From Nocardioides pinisoli (lineage in GTDB: Bacteria; Actinomycetota; Actinomycetes; Propionibacteriales; Nocardioidaceae), in assembly GCF_024199985.1 (NCBI RefSeq), contig NZ_JANARS010000003.1:124001-188000 (forward strand): DNA of 64,000 nt. Reading direction: 5' to 3'. The stretch's first letter is position 1; each line of letters begins with the position of its first letter. The notes beneath the pieces were generated by a model. It was not told where the DNA came from, did not search any database, and saw only the letters and a program-made list of their open reading frames with translations. The position numbers and the translations under genes are program-made. Shown here one piece after another: positions 1 through 7,826 of this stretch.

Positions 1-293
1 AGGTCCGCGCCGTCGTCGGCGTCGGAGGTCTGGAACGTCAACCGGTCGAGCAGGTCGCGCGCGACGGCGTCGTCGAGGTCGTCCACCGACTCCCGAAGTC
101 CGGAGAGGACCTCCTCGCGGAAGTCGTCGTCGGAGCCCGGCGAGTGCCGGCCGCTGCCGACGACGGCGTAGTCGTCCGGCAGCCGCCCGGCCGCCGCGAG
201 CCGGTAGAGGCCCGGGAAGAGCTTGCGCGCCGCGAGGTCGCCGCGAGCGCCGAAGAGGAGGAAGACGCAGGGCGGGAGGGCTGCGGTGGTCAT
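1..293 (-). CDS. zwf: Glucose-6-phosphate dehydrogenase, N-terminal part (cut by window edge)
   Basis: Reading from ATG at 293 leftwards gives a protein beginning with a short hydrophobic strand and the dinucleotide-binding motif [17 protein letters not shown] at about residues 14-30, which matches the GASGDLA-type coenzyme fingerprint of glucose-6-phosphate dehydrogenase. The enzyme oxidises glucose 6-phosphate to 6-phosphogluconolactone in the cytosolic oxidative pentose phosphate route. About 97 residues of the usual 500 or so are visible; the rest lies beyond base 1. The Gly-x-x-Gly fingerprint here reads GARGD rather than the commoner GATGD or GASGD, which is still compatible with the fold. 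The gene ends its 5' side 51 bases from the hmgA stop and is co-oriented with hmgA. Confidence 0.85.
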   Translation of the reverse strand, partial: MTTAALPPCVFLLFGARGDLAARKLFPGLYRLAAAGRLPDDYAVVGSGRHSPGSDDDFREEVLSGLRESVDDLDDAVARDLLDRLTFQTSDADDGAD

Positions 294-344
294 GCCGGCC
301 ACGCTAACGACCACCCGAAGGAGGGGGCGGCCGTGCGGGCGGCC

Positions 345-1565
345 TCAGGAGTTGCTGTAGACCGCCGGTCCGCCGTCCTCGCCCGCTGCGTCCGGGCCGC
401 GCCCGGCCCAGGTCCAGGCATAGGCCGGGTCCTCCACGGCGAGGCCGCCCTCGCCCAGCTCCAGCGGGGCGAACGTGTCGACCATGACGGCCGACTCGTC
501 GAAGTAGGGCACGCCGAGGCTGGCCTCGATGGCGCTGGGCTGGGGGCCGTGCGCGTGGCCGCCGGGGTGCAGGCTGATCGAGCCGAGGTTGATGCCCGAG
601 CCCTTGCGGGCCTCGTAGTCGCCGCCGACGTAGAACATCACCTCGTCGGAGTCGACGTTGGAGTGGTAGTAGGGCACCGGGATCGCGAGGTCGTGGTAGT
701 CGACCTTGCGGGGCAGGAAGTTGCAGATGACGAAGTTCCAGCCCTCGAAGACCTGGTGCACCGGAGGCGGCTGGTGCACCTTGCCGGTGATCGGCATGTA
801 GTCCTCGATGTTGAACGTGTAGGGGTAGAGGCAGCCGTCCCAGCCGACCACGTCGAAGGGGTGCGTGGCATAGGTCAGCCGGGTGCCGACGATCCCCGCG
901 CTGGTGCGGTGCTTGACCAGGACCTCGACGTCGGTGCCGTCGGCCTGGAAGGTCTCGGCCGGGCCGTGGAGGTCGCGCTCGCAGTAGGGCGCGTGCTCGA
1001 GGAACTGACCGAAGCGCGAGAGGTAGCGCTTGGGCGGGTGGATGTGGCTGTTGGCCTCGATGGCGTAGAGGCGCGACGGCTCGGCCGGCACCCAGCGGTG
1101 GTCGGTCGCGCGCGGGACCACGACGTAGTCGCCGGCGCGGTAGGGCACGACGCCGAACACGGTCTCGACCACTCCGCTGCCCGTCTCGACGAAGACGCAC
1201 TCGTCGCCGATGGCGTTGCGGTAGAGCGGGGAGGGGTCGGTGCCGGTGACGACGTAGGTGAGGCGCACGTCGTTGTTGCCGAGGACCGTCCGGCGCCCCT
1301 CGACGGGGCACGTGCCGGTCTCGAGGTCGTGGAGCTCGAGGTGGCGCGGCTTGAGCGGGTGGTTGGGCGTACGCGTCTGGTCGGGCAGCTGCCAGACCTG
1401 GCTGTCGGTGATCGCGCTGGGGACGCCGCGGTGGTAGAGGAGGGAGGAGTCCGAGGAGAAGCCCTCCTCGCCCATCAGCTCCTCGCGGAAGAGGTGGCCG
1501 TCGTCGTCGCGCAGCTGCGTGTGGCGCTGCCGCGGCAGCCGGCCGAGTGCTCGGTAGTGGGCCAT
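345..1565 (-). CDS. hmgA: Homogentisate 1,2-dioxygenase
   Basis: A 406-residue protein with the family start (AHYRALGRLPRQRH), the YYHSNVDSDEV segment and the LHPGGHAHGPQP segment that carry the iron-binding His/Glu residues of homogentisate dioxygenase. It opens the aromatic ring of homogentisate with O2 to give maleylacetoacetate, the central step of tyrosine and phenylalanine breakdown in the cytosol. The ATG at 1565 is chosen because the family begins here; a TTG four codons upstream (1577) is the only in-frame alternative. It is transcribed divergently from the next gene and fahA across a 64-bp gap holding a perfect dyad, so one regulator probably controls both arms. Length is somewhat below the 430-440 of many relatives. 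Confidence 0.95.
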   Translation of the reverse strand: MAHYRALGRLPRQRHTQLRDDDGHLFREELMGEEGFSSDSSLLYHRGVPSAITDSQVWQLPDQTRTPNHPLKPRHLELHDLETGTCPVEGRRTVLGNNDVRLTYVVTGTDPSPLYRNAIGDECVFVETGSGVVETVFGVVPYRAGDYVVVPRATDHRWVPAEPSRLYAIEANSHIHPPKRYLSRFGQFLEHAPYCERDLHGPAETFQADGTDVEVLVKHRTSAGIVGTRLTYATHPFDVVGWDGCLYPYTFNIEDYMPITGKVHQPPPVHQVFEGWNFVICNFLPRKVDYHDLAIPVPYYHSNVDSDEVMFYVGGDYEARKGSGINLGSISLHPGGHAHGPQPSAIEASLGVPYFDESAVMVDTFAPLELGEGGLAVEDPAYAWTWAGRGPDAAGEDGGPAVYSNS

Positions 1566-1589
1566 CGTGCGATCCAATCATCCGACTAT

Positions 1590-1605
1590 CGGACGCAGGC
1601 GTCCG
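1590..1605. promoter_or_regulatory. Perfect 7-bp dyad in the hmgA / fahA-arm divergent promoter
   Basis: CGGACGC, two bases, GCGTCCG: a perfect inverted repeat midway between the two divergent starts (1565 and 1630). The flanks also carry related direct repeats, TCCGACTATC at 1581-1590 and TCCGCTATC at 1602-1610. The position suits an operator for a small dimeric repressor or activator of homogentisate degradation; no regulator gene lies next to it. Confidence 0.5.
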
Positions 1606-1617
1606 CTATCTGGTGGC

Positions 1618-1623
1618 TAGAGT
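1618..1623 (+). promoter_or_regulatory. -10 box TAGAGT for a leaderless transcript
   Basis: TAGAGT sits six bases before the GTG at 1630, the spacing expected when transcription starts on the start codon. No Shine-Dalgarno sequence precedes that GTG. Confidence 0.5.
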
Positions 1624-1629
1624 AGCCCC

Positions 1630-2499
1630 GTGGACCCCCGTGACGCACCTGTCGACCCGACGCCGCCTCGCGCCTGGCCCGAGGAGTGGCGCGGCCTCGT
1701 CGACGACGCCGCGATCTTCCCGCCGGGCGACGTGCCGCTGCACGACGCCACCGCCGCCCACGTCGCGCGCCGGGGCGAGAGGTGGGCCGACCTGGTCGGC
1801 ACCTTCGTGCTCCGCGACACCGACCTCCCCCTCGTCCGCGGGTTCGACGCGCCGTTGTCGGTGGTCGTCACCGGCGGAGCGGGCCAGCTCGCCGGGCCCC
1901 TCGGCGCGGCGGCCCGGCTCGGGCTGCACGTCGCGGCCGTCGAGATCGCCGTGCGTGACGTGGACGACCCGGTGGGCAACGTGCGCCGCATCGACGCCGC
2001 CCTGCGCGCGGCGGACGTCGACGTACCGCTGTTCGTCGAGCTGCCGGGTCCTCCCACGGCCACCTGGCTCGCGGCGGCGGACGAGGTCGCGGCGTGCGAC
2101 CACCGGCTCAAGCTGCGCCTCGGCCACGTCGACCACGACCTCCTGCCCGACTCCGCGACCGTCGCCGCGTGGATCGACGCGGCGCTCGACCGCGAGATCC
2201 GGTTCAAGGCGACCGCCGGCCTGCACCGCGCCGTCCGCCACGACCCGGAGGGCGGCGGCGCCCACGGCTTCGTCAACGTGCTGGTCGCGACGAGGACGCT
2301 GTGGGACGGCGGCACGGTCGCCGACGCGACGGAGGTCCTCGAGCAGCGTGACGGCGCCGCGCTCGCGGCCGCTCTCGCCGACGGCGGCGTCGCGTCGGCC
2401 CGTCGGTGGTTCACCTCCTTCGGCTCGTGCTCGGTCACCGAGCCGCTCGACGACCTGATCACCCTCGGACTCGCTCCCGACGTCAAGGAGGACGCATGA
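1630..2499 (+). CDS. Unknown protein of the homogentisate pathway operon
   Basis: A 289-residue soluble protein with no signal peptide or membrane segment. I do not recognise a named family. Alternating hydrophobic strands and helices with segments such as LSVVVTGG, VPLFVELPG, RFKATAGLH and GFVNVLVA suggest an alpha/beta barrel. The GTG start at 1630 follows a TAGAGT box by six bases (leaderless). Its last codons overlap the ATG of fahA (ATGA), so the two are translationally coupled and very probably work together. The pathway needs a maleylacetoacetate isomerase between HmgA and FahA and no glutathione-transferase-like isomerase gene is visible, so an isomerase role is a reasonable guess but is only inferred from position. 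Confidence 0.8.
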   Translation: MDPRDAPVDPTPPRAWPEEWRGLVDDAAIFPPGDVPLHDATAAHVARRGERWADLVGTFVLRDTDLPLVRGFDAPLSVVVTGGAGQLAGPLGAAARLGLHVAAVEIAVRDVDDPVGNVRRIDAALRAADVDVPLFVELPGPPTATWLAAADEVAACDHRLKLRLGHVDHDLLPDSATVAAWIDAALDREIRFKATAGLHRAVRHDPEGGGAHGFVNVLVATRTLWDGGTVADATEVLEQRDGAALAAALADGGVASARRWFTSFGSCSVTEPLDDLITLGLAPDVKEDA

Positions 2500-3710
2500 C
2501 CGCGCCCAGCTGGGTCGACGGAGCCGCCGGCTCCGGCTTCGACGTCGACCACCTCCCGTTCGGCGTCTTCGCGCGCTCGGGGGAACGCCCGCGGGTGGGG
2601 GTGCGCATCGGCGACCAGGTGCTCGACCTCAGCGTGGTCGCGGCCGCCGACATGGTCGACACCCACGCGCTCTTCGACCAGCCGACCCTCAACCCGTTCA
2701 TGGCGGCCGGACCGGCCGTCTGGGCGTCGACCCGGGCCTGGGTGAGCGGGCTGCTCACCGACCAGACCGAGCGCGACCTCGTCGAGCCGGCGTTGGCACC
2801 GGTCGACTCCGTGCGGATGCTGCTGCCCTTCGCCGTCGGCGACTACGTCGACTTCTACGCCTCCGAGCACCACGCCTCCAACGTCGGTCGGATGTTCCGG
2901 CCCGACGCCGAGCCGCTCCTGCCCAACTGGAAGCACCTGCCCGTCGGCTACCACGGCCGCTCGGGCACGGTCGTCGTGTCGGGCACCGACGTCGTACGCC
3001 CCTGCGGGCAGCGCAAGGCACCCGCGGACGAGCGACCGACCTACGGCCCCTCCGAGCGGCTCGACATCGAGGCGGAGCTCGGGTTCGTCGTGGGCGTGCC
3101 CTCCGCGATGGGCGAGCGGGTCACCACCGCCGACTTCGCGCGGCACACCTTCGGCGTCGTGGGCCTCAACGACTGGTCGGCGCGCGACATCCAGGCCTGG
3201 GAGTACGTCCCGCTCGGGCCGTTCCTCGGCAAGTCGTTCGCGACGTCCGTCAGCGCGTGGGTCACCCCGCTGGCCGCGCTCGACGCCGCCTGGACCGACC
3301 TGCCCGGCCAGGACGACCCGGAGGTCCTCGACTACCTGCGGGTGGAGGGCCCGGCCGGGCTCGACATCGAGGTGGAGGTGGTGCTCGACGGCGAGGTCGT
3401 CGCGCGCCCGCCCTACCGCACCATGTACTGGTCGCCGGCCCAGATGCTGGCGCACACGACGGTCAACGGCGCGAGCGTCCGCACCGGCGACCTGTGGGGC
3501 TCCGGCACCGTGTCGGGCCCCGAGCGCGACCAGCGCGGCTCCCTCCTCGAGCTGAGCTGGGGCGGCAAGGAGCCGTTCACGGCCGGCGGACGCGAGCGCA
3601 CGTTCCTCGAGGACGGCGACGAGGTGACGCTGCGCTACTCCGCGCCCGGCACCGGTGGCGGCCGCATCACCCTCGGCGAGGTCACCGGCCGCATCCTGCC
3701 GGCGCGCTGA
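2496..3710 (+). CDS. fahA: Fumarylacetoacetase
   Basis: A 404-residue protein starting SWVDGAAGSGFDVDHLPFGVF, the typical N-terminal beta domain, followed by the catalytic fold with YVDFYASEHHASNVGRMF (first metal Asp plus the catalytic His), DIEAELGFVVG (two metal Glu) and LNDWSARDIQAWEYVPLGPF (metal Asp). It hydrolyses fumarylacetoacetate to fumarate and acetoacetate, ending tyrosine degradation. The ATG at 2496 overlaps the previous stop and is preceded by AAGGAGG at 2485-2491. Full length for the family and all key residues are present. Confidence 0.95.
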   Translation: MTAPSWVDGAAGSGFDVDHLPFGVFARSGERPRVGVRIGDQVLDLSVVAAADMVDTHALFDQPTLNPFMAAGPAVWASTRAWVSGLLTDQTERDLVEPALAPVDSVRMLLPFAVGDYVDFYASEHHASNVGRMFRPDAEPLLPNWKHLPVGYHGRSGTVVVSGTDVVRPCGQRKAPADERPTYGPSERLDIEAELGFVVGVPSAMGERVTTADFARHTFGVVGLNDWSARDIQAWEYVPLGPFLGKSFATSVSAWVTPLAALDAAWTDLPGQDDPEVLDYLRVEGPAGLDIEVEVVLDGEVVARPPYRTMYWSPAQMLAHTTVNGASVRTGDLWGSGTVSGPERDQRGSLLELSWGGKEPFTAGGRERTFLEDGDEVTLRYSAPGTGGGRITLGEVTGRILPAR

Positions 3711-3729
3711 CGCGCTCCCGGACGGGTCC

Positions 3730-3735
3730 TACTCT
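3730..3735 (+). promoter_or_regulatory. -10 box TACTCT for a leaderless transcript
   Basis: TACTCT lies six bases before the GTG at 3742; no ribosome-binding sequence is present between fahA and this gene. Confidence 0.5.
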
Positions 3736-3741
3736 GGGCGC

Positions 3742-4650
3742 GTGAAGCAGCTCGGCCAGTACGCCGCCCCGCGGCACGTCGTCGCGCACCTCTCCGACCC
3801 GCACCTGATCGGCAGCGGCGGGCTGCACTACGGCGTCATCGACAACGTCGACCACCTCCGACGCGTCCTGGCCCGGCTCGCCGTCGTACGACCCGCGCCG
3901 CAGGCGCTCGTGTTCACGGGCGACCTCGCCGACCGGGCCGAGCCCGACGCCTACGAGACGCTGCGCTCGATCGTCGAGCCCGCGGCCGCCGAGATGGGCG
4001 CGATCGTGGTGTGGACGATGGGCAACCACGACGAGCGCGCCCCCTTCGCCCGCGGGCTCTTCGGGTCCGACGACGACGGCTTCCAGGACCGCGTGCACGA
4101 GGTCGACGGCCTGCGGATCGTCGCGCTCGACACCAGCGTGCCGGGCTACCACCACGGCGACCTCCACGCCGACCAGCTGGCGTGGCTGGCCGACGTCCTC
4201 GCGACGCCCGCGGAGCACGGCACCCTCCTCGCGATGCACCACCCGCCGCTCCCGGTGCCGATGCTGCGTGCCGCCGAGCTCATCGAGCTGCACGACCAGC
4301 AGGCGCTCGCCGACGTCATCACCGGGACGGACGTGCGGGGCATCCTCGCCGGGCACCTGCACCTCTCGTCGTGGTCGACCTTCGCCGGCGTGCCGGTCTC
4401 GGTCGCCTCGGCCAGCTGCTACACGACCGACCCGGCGCCGGTCGACCGCTTCGTCTCCGGGGTCGACGCCAACCAGGCGTTCATGATGGTGCACGCCTAC
4501 GACGACCGGCTGGTGCACACCCTCGTCCCGCTCGAGCGGGGACCGGAGGTGAGCCACATCGGCTCCGACATCGCCGAGGCGCTGGAGGACGTGCCGCTGG
4601 AGCAGGCCCGCGAGCTGGCCTCGTCCAAGACCTCGCAGTTCAACAGCTGA
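3742..4650 (+). CDS. Calcineurin-like phosphoesterase, CpdA / class III cyclic-nucleotide phosphodiesterase type
   Basis: A 302-residue protein with the five metallophosphoesterase blocks in order: HLSDPHL (about residues 17-23), GDLAD (about 65), GNHDER (about 100), MHHPP (about 170) and GHLH (about 207). These bind a two-metal centre and match the CpdA/Rv0805 group, which hydrolyses cyclic nucleotides or other phosphodiesters. The N-terminal GTG at 3742 is set by the leaderless -10 box; longer upstream reading in the same frame has no family similarity. No signal peptide, so it acts in the cytosol. The natural substrate cannot be read from sequence. Confidence 0.85.
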   Translation: MKQLGQYAAPRHVVAHLSDPHLIGSGGLHYGVIDNVDHLRRVLARLAVVRPAPQALVFTGDLADRAEPDAYETLRSIVEPAAAEMGAIVVWTMGNHDERAPFARGLFGSDDDGFQDRVHEVDGLRIVALDTSVPGYHHGDLHADQLAWLADVLATPAEHGTLLAMHHPPLPVPMLRAAELIELHDQQALADVITGTDVRGILAGHLHLSSWSTFAGVPVSVASASCYTTDPAPVDRFVSGVDANQAFMMVHAYDDRLVHTLVPLERGPEVSHIGSDIAEALEDVPLEQARELASSKTSQFNS

Positions 4651-4689
4651 CCCCCACCCCCGCCCCCTCCCTGACCCCGAGGAACCGCC

Positions 4690-5370
4690 TTGAGACTCCT
4701 GCTGATGCGCCACGGCCAGACCCACGCCAACGTCGCCGGCGAGCTCGACACCGCCCACCCCGGGCTCGACCTCACCGACCTCGGCCGGGCCCAGGCCGCG
4801 GCAGCCGCGAAGGCGATCGCCGACGAGCACCTCGACGCGATCTACGTCTCCAGCCGGGTGCGTACGCACCAGACGGCCGCGCCCACCGCCGAGGAGCGCG
4901 GGCTCGAGCCGGTCCAGCTCGACGGGCTGGAGGAGATCGCGGCCGGCGCCTTCGAGATGCGCAGCGACCACGACGCGGTCGCCGGCTACATCGGCTCCGT
5001 CGCGACGTGGCTCGAGGGCGACCTCGACCACCGGATGCCGGGCGGCGAGACCGGCCACGAGTTCCTCGCCCGCTACGACGCGGCCGTCCGCACCATCGTC
5101 GAGACCGGGCACGGCGCCGCGCTCGTCGTCAGCCACGGTGCCGCGCTCCGCACCTGGGTCTCCACGCGGATGGCCCCGCACCCCGACGCGCCGCCCGCGA
5201 CCCAGCCGCTCCACAACACCGCGCTCATCGTGCTCGAGGGCGACCACGACTCCGGCTGGGAGATGGTGTCCTGGCAGGGCCACGCCGTCGGCGGTGAGCT
5301 CCTCGAGGACCCCACCGCCGAGGACCCCACCGGCGACCTCGACCCCGACGACGACGGCGAGATCGGCTGA
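4690..5370 (+). CDS. Histidine phosphatase superfamily protein (phosphoglycerate-mutase-like)
   Basis: A 226-residue protein with the RHG motif (MRHGQT, residues 6-11), the second Arg block (SSRVRTHQTA), the Glu of LEEIAAGAFE and the second catalytic His in VVSHGAALRTW. It should transfer phosphate through His8 in a broad-specificity phosphatase reaction. The start is TTG at 4690, preceded by a weak GAGGA. The C-terminal 15 residues are an acidic tail (many Asp/Glu). It follows the phosphodiesterase by 39 bases and may be read from the same transcript. The exact substrate is unknown; a second member of the family lies at 60962-61639. Confidence 0.85.
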   Translation: MRLLLMRHGQTHANVAGELDTAHPGLDLTDLGRAQAAAAAKAIADEHLDAIYVSSRVRTHQTAAPTAEERGLEPVQLDGLEEIAAGAFEMRSDHDAVAGYIGSVATWLEGDLDHRMPGGETGHEFLARYDAAVRTIVETGHGAALVVSHGAALRTWVSTRMAPHPDAPPATQPLHNTALIVLEGDHDSGWEMVSWQGHAVGGELLEDPTAEDPTGDLDPDDDGEIG

Positions 5371-5395
5371 CGCGCCCGCGGCTGCCCGGGGAGAC

Positions 5396-5472
5396 GGCCG
5401 ACAAGTTCAGCGATCCCCGGCCGCCCGGGGAACCCTGGACATGTCAGGCCTTGCACGGGCCGACAAGTTCAG
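5396..5472 (+). repeat. Pair of direct repeats GGCCGACAAGTTCAG
   Basis: The same 15 bases occur at 5396-5410 and 5458-5472, 62 bp apart, in the gap between two convergent genes. A perfect GACATGTC palindrome lies between them. The gap (5371-5525) holds no convincing gene. Function unknown; it may be a remnant of a dispersed intergenic repeat. Confidence 0.5.
5414..5431 (+). terminator. Possible stem-loop terminator between convergent genes
   Basis: TCCCCGG, loop CCGC, CCGGGGA forms a 7-bp GC stem 43 bases after the phosphatase stop. There is no U-tract, so termination is uncertain. Confidence 0.3.
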
Positions 5473-5525
5473 GAACCGGCCGCTGTCAGTCGGTCGGCGG
5501 TACGACGTACGCCTGGCCTGCGCCC

Positions 5526-6866
5526 CTAGACGCCCTCGGTGCCGATGCCGGGGTGGACGAAGGGCTGGCCGGCCCGCATCTGCTCGACGGAGCCGGGGTG
5601 GACGCGGGCGAGGTGCGCGATGCCGCGCCGGCGGTAGCGGAGCACCTGCACGACGCCGAGGCCCCAGAACAGGTACTGCACCGCCATCGCGAGCTTGAAG
5701 TCGCCGAGCGTGTAGGACTCCATGCCACCGGGGGCCGACAGGTCGAGCACGATGCCGATCAGCGCCATCGTCAGCAGGGAGGCGGTGAAGCCGCCGATGT
5801 TGACCAGCCCGTTGGCGCGGCCGGTCTCGTGGGGAGGCGTGAAGGAGCGGGCCAGGTCGAAGCCCACCATCGACGCGGGGCCTCCGCTTGCCGTGGCGAA
5901 GGCCATCACGACCACCAGCCACGTCGGCGCGACGCCGGGCCACAGCAGCACCGCGGTCCACGGCACCACCATGGTGAGGACGACGCCGACGACGAGCCAC
6001 GAGCGGTAGTAGGGCAGCCGGCCCACCAGTCGCGCCAGCACCAGCCCGCTCACCACCGCCCACGCGGTCATCGCCATCAGCAGGGTGCTCGCCTCCGCGG
6101 AGGACCACCCGAGGCCCTGCACCAGGAACGGGAAGCCCCACAGCAGGGCGAAGACCGTGGCGGAGAACTGCGAGGAGAAGTGCGACCACATGCCCAGCCG
6201 GGTGCCGGGGTTGCCCCACACCGTGCGCACCGACTGTGCCAGCGCCCGCAGCTTGATGGCCACCACGTCGGAGCGCCGGTAGGGCGAGTCCTTGACGAGG
6301 GCGACGACGGCGACCAGCAGCACGACCCCGACGCTGGCGGTGAGTGCGAAGGTGCGGGTCCAGCCCAGCTCGTGCAGGAGGTAGGACAGCGGACCGGCCG
6401 CGGCGATCGCACCGAGCTGGCCGGTGAGGCCGGTGAGCTGGGTGACCATGGGCGCCTGCCGCACGAGGAACCAGATCGTGACGAGCCGGATGACGCTGAC
6501 GAAGACCATCGCGTCGCCCGCCCCCACGACCGCGCGGGAGGCGACCGCCCCGGCGAAGGACGTCGAGAACGCGAAGCCGAGCTGGCCGGCCGTCATCAGC
6601 ACGAGACCGGCCAGCAGCATGGCGCGCGACCCGTAGCGGTCCAGCAGGACCCCGACCGGCACCTGCATGCCGGCGTAGACCACGAGCTGGAGGACGGTGA
6701 ACGTCGCCAGGCTCGTGGCGCTGATGTCGAACCGGTCGGACGCGATGATGCCCGCGACGCCGAGCGAGCTGCGGTGGAACACCGCGAGCACGTAGACGGC
6801 GAGCGAGACCAGCCAGATGACCCAGGCCCGCCGCCTGCCGATGTCGTGGATCTGCTCCGCGCTCAC
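5526..6866 (-). CDS. Major facilitator superfamily transporter
   Basis: A 446-residue membrane protein with about twelve hydrophobic segments and the MFS loop-2/3 motif region PVGVLLDRYGSRAMLL. It begins at GTG 6866, overlapping the stop of the upstream kinase by four bases (GTGA), so it is the third gene of an operon with the isomerase and the kinase. That context suggests import of the sugar they use (mannose or fructose), although MFS specificity cannot be read from sequence and export is possible. The C-terminal tail after the last helix is short and basic. Confidence 0.85.
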   Translation of the reverse strand: MSAEQIHDIGRRRAWVIWLVSLAVYVLAVFHRSSLGVAGIIASDRFDISATSLATFTVLQLVVYAGMQVPVGVLLDRYGSRAMLLAGLVLMTAGQLGFAFSTSFAGAVASRAVVGAGDAMVFVSVIRLVTIWFLVRQAPMVTQLTGLTGQLGAIAAAGPLSYLLHELGWTRTFALTASVGVVLLVAVVALVKDSPYRRSDVVAIKLRALAQSVRTVWGNPGTRLGMWSHFSSQFSATVFALLWGFPFLVQGLGWSSAEASTLLMAMTAWAVVSGLVLARLVGRLPYYRSWLVVGVVLTMVVPWTAVLLWPGVAPTWLVVVMAFATASGGPASMVGFDLARSFTPPHETGRANGLVNIGGFTASLLTMALIGIVLDLSAPGGMESYTLGDFKLAMAVQYLFWGLGVVQVLRYRRRGIAHLARVHPGSVEQMRAGQPFVHPGIGTEGV

Positions 6867-7819
6867 TCCTGTCCGGCTTCGCGGTCCACGCCGAGCGCGG
6901 CGGAGAGCTCCGCCCGCGTCGGCGGGTCGGCGCCGGGGCGGGAGACGTTGATCGCCGCACCCACGGCGGCGGTGGTGACGACCTCGAGCAGGTCGCGGTC
7001 GGTCAGCGCGCGCAGCGCGTCCGCGCCACCCGGTCCGTGGACCCCGTGGGCGAGGAGGGCGTCGATGAGCACGCCGCTGAAGGTGTCGCCCGCGCCGACG
7101 GTGTCGGCCACCGCGACCGGCACGCCGGGCACCTCGAGCACGGTCCCGCCGGGACGTACGGCGACCGCGCCGGCGCCACCGCGCGTCACGACGACCAGCC
7201 CGGGTCCCGCGTCGGCCCACCGGGTGGCGGTCGCGACGGGCTCGTCGTCGGGGTGGAGCCAGTGGAGGTCCTCGTCGCTCACCTTGACCACGTCGGCGAG
7301 CGCGACGAGCTCCTCGACGCGGGCCACGGGCCCGGCGCGGTCCGGGGTGATCGCCGGGCGCGCGTTGGGGTCGAGCGACAGCAGCGCCCGGCCCCGGTGG
7401 GTGCGGAACGCCTCGAGGACCGTGTCGGCGCCGGGGTCGAGGACGGTGGCGATCGAGCCGACGTGGAGCACGTCGCACGCCTCCTCGGGCACCGAGCGCA
7501 GGTCCCAGTCGAGGTCGAAGTCGTAGGTGGCCGCGCCGGACTCGTCCAGGGTCACCGCGGCGCTCGACGTGCGGCCCGACCCGGTCGTACCGGCCAGGAC
7601 GGTGACGTCGCTGGCCTCCAGCCAGGCCCGCACGGCGGCGCCGCGCTCGTCGTCGCCGAGCAGCGTCACCAGGCGCACGTCGCGCTCGAGCCGGCCCAGG
7701 GTGATCGCGACGTTGGCCGGGCTGCCGCCGGGGTGGTCGCGGGTCGTCCCGTCGGGGCCGGGCACCACGTCGACGAGTGCCTCGCCGACGACGAGGATCC
7801 GGGGCTGCTCGTCGGTCAT
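6863..7819 (-). CDS. PfkB-family carbohydrate kinase, probable fructokinase
   Basis: A 318-residue ribokinase-fold protein. Residues 26-40 (TRDHPGGSPANVAI) carry the first PfkB signature with the substrate-binding Gly-Gly; ADTVGAGDTFSGVL near residue 245 is the second signature with the catalytic Asp and anion hole. It phosphorylates a sugar with ATP in the cytosol. Fructose is the likely substrate because the gene lies seven bases downstream of a mannose-isomerase-like gene: mannose to fructose to fructose 6-phosphate would feed glycolysis and zwf's pathway. The ATG at 7819 is the first Met before the fold. Confidence 0.85.
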   Translation of the reverse strand: MTDEQPRILVVGEALVDVVPGPDGTTRDHPGGSPANVAITLGRLERDVRLVTLLGDDERGAAVRAWLEASDVTVLAGTTGSGRTSSAAVTLDESGAATYDFDLDWDLRSVPEEACDVLHVGSIATVLDPGADTVLEAFRTHRGRALLSLDPNARPAITPDRAGPVARVEELVALADVVKVSDEDLHWLHPDDEPVATATRWADAGPGLVVVTRGGAGAVAVRPGGTVLEVPGVPVAVADTVGAGDTFSGVLIDALLAHGVHGPGGADALRALTDRDLLEVVTTAAVGAAINVSRPGADPPTRAELSAALGVDREAGQE

Positions 7820-7826
7820 GCCCCCA

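Noticed and set aside
144-1625. Long open frame antisense to hmgA (493 codons)
   Set aside because: Composition is Arg/Val/Gly-rich with no family signal; it is the mirror of a well-supported gene, as expected at this GC content.
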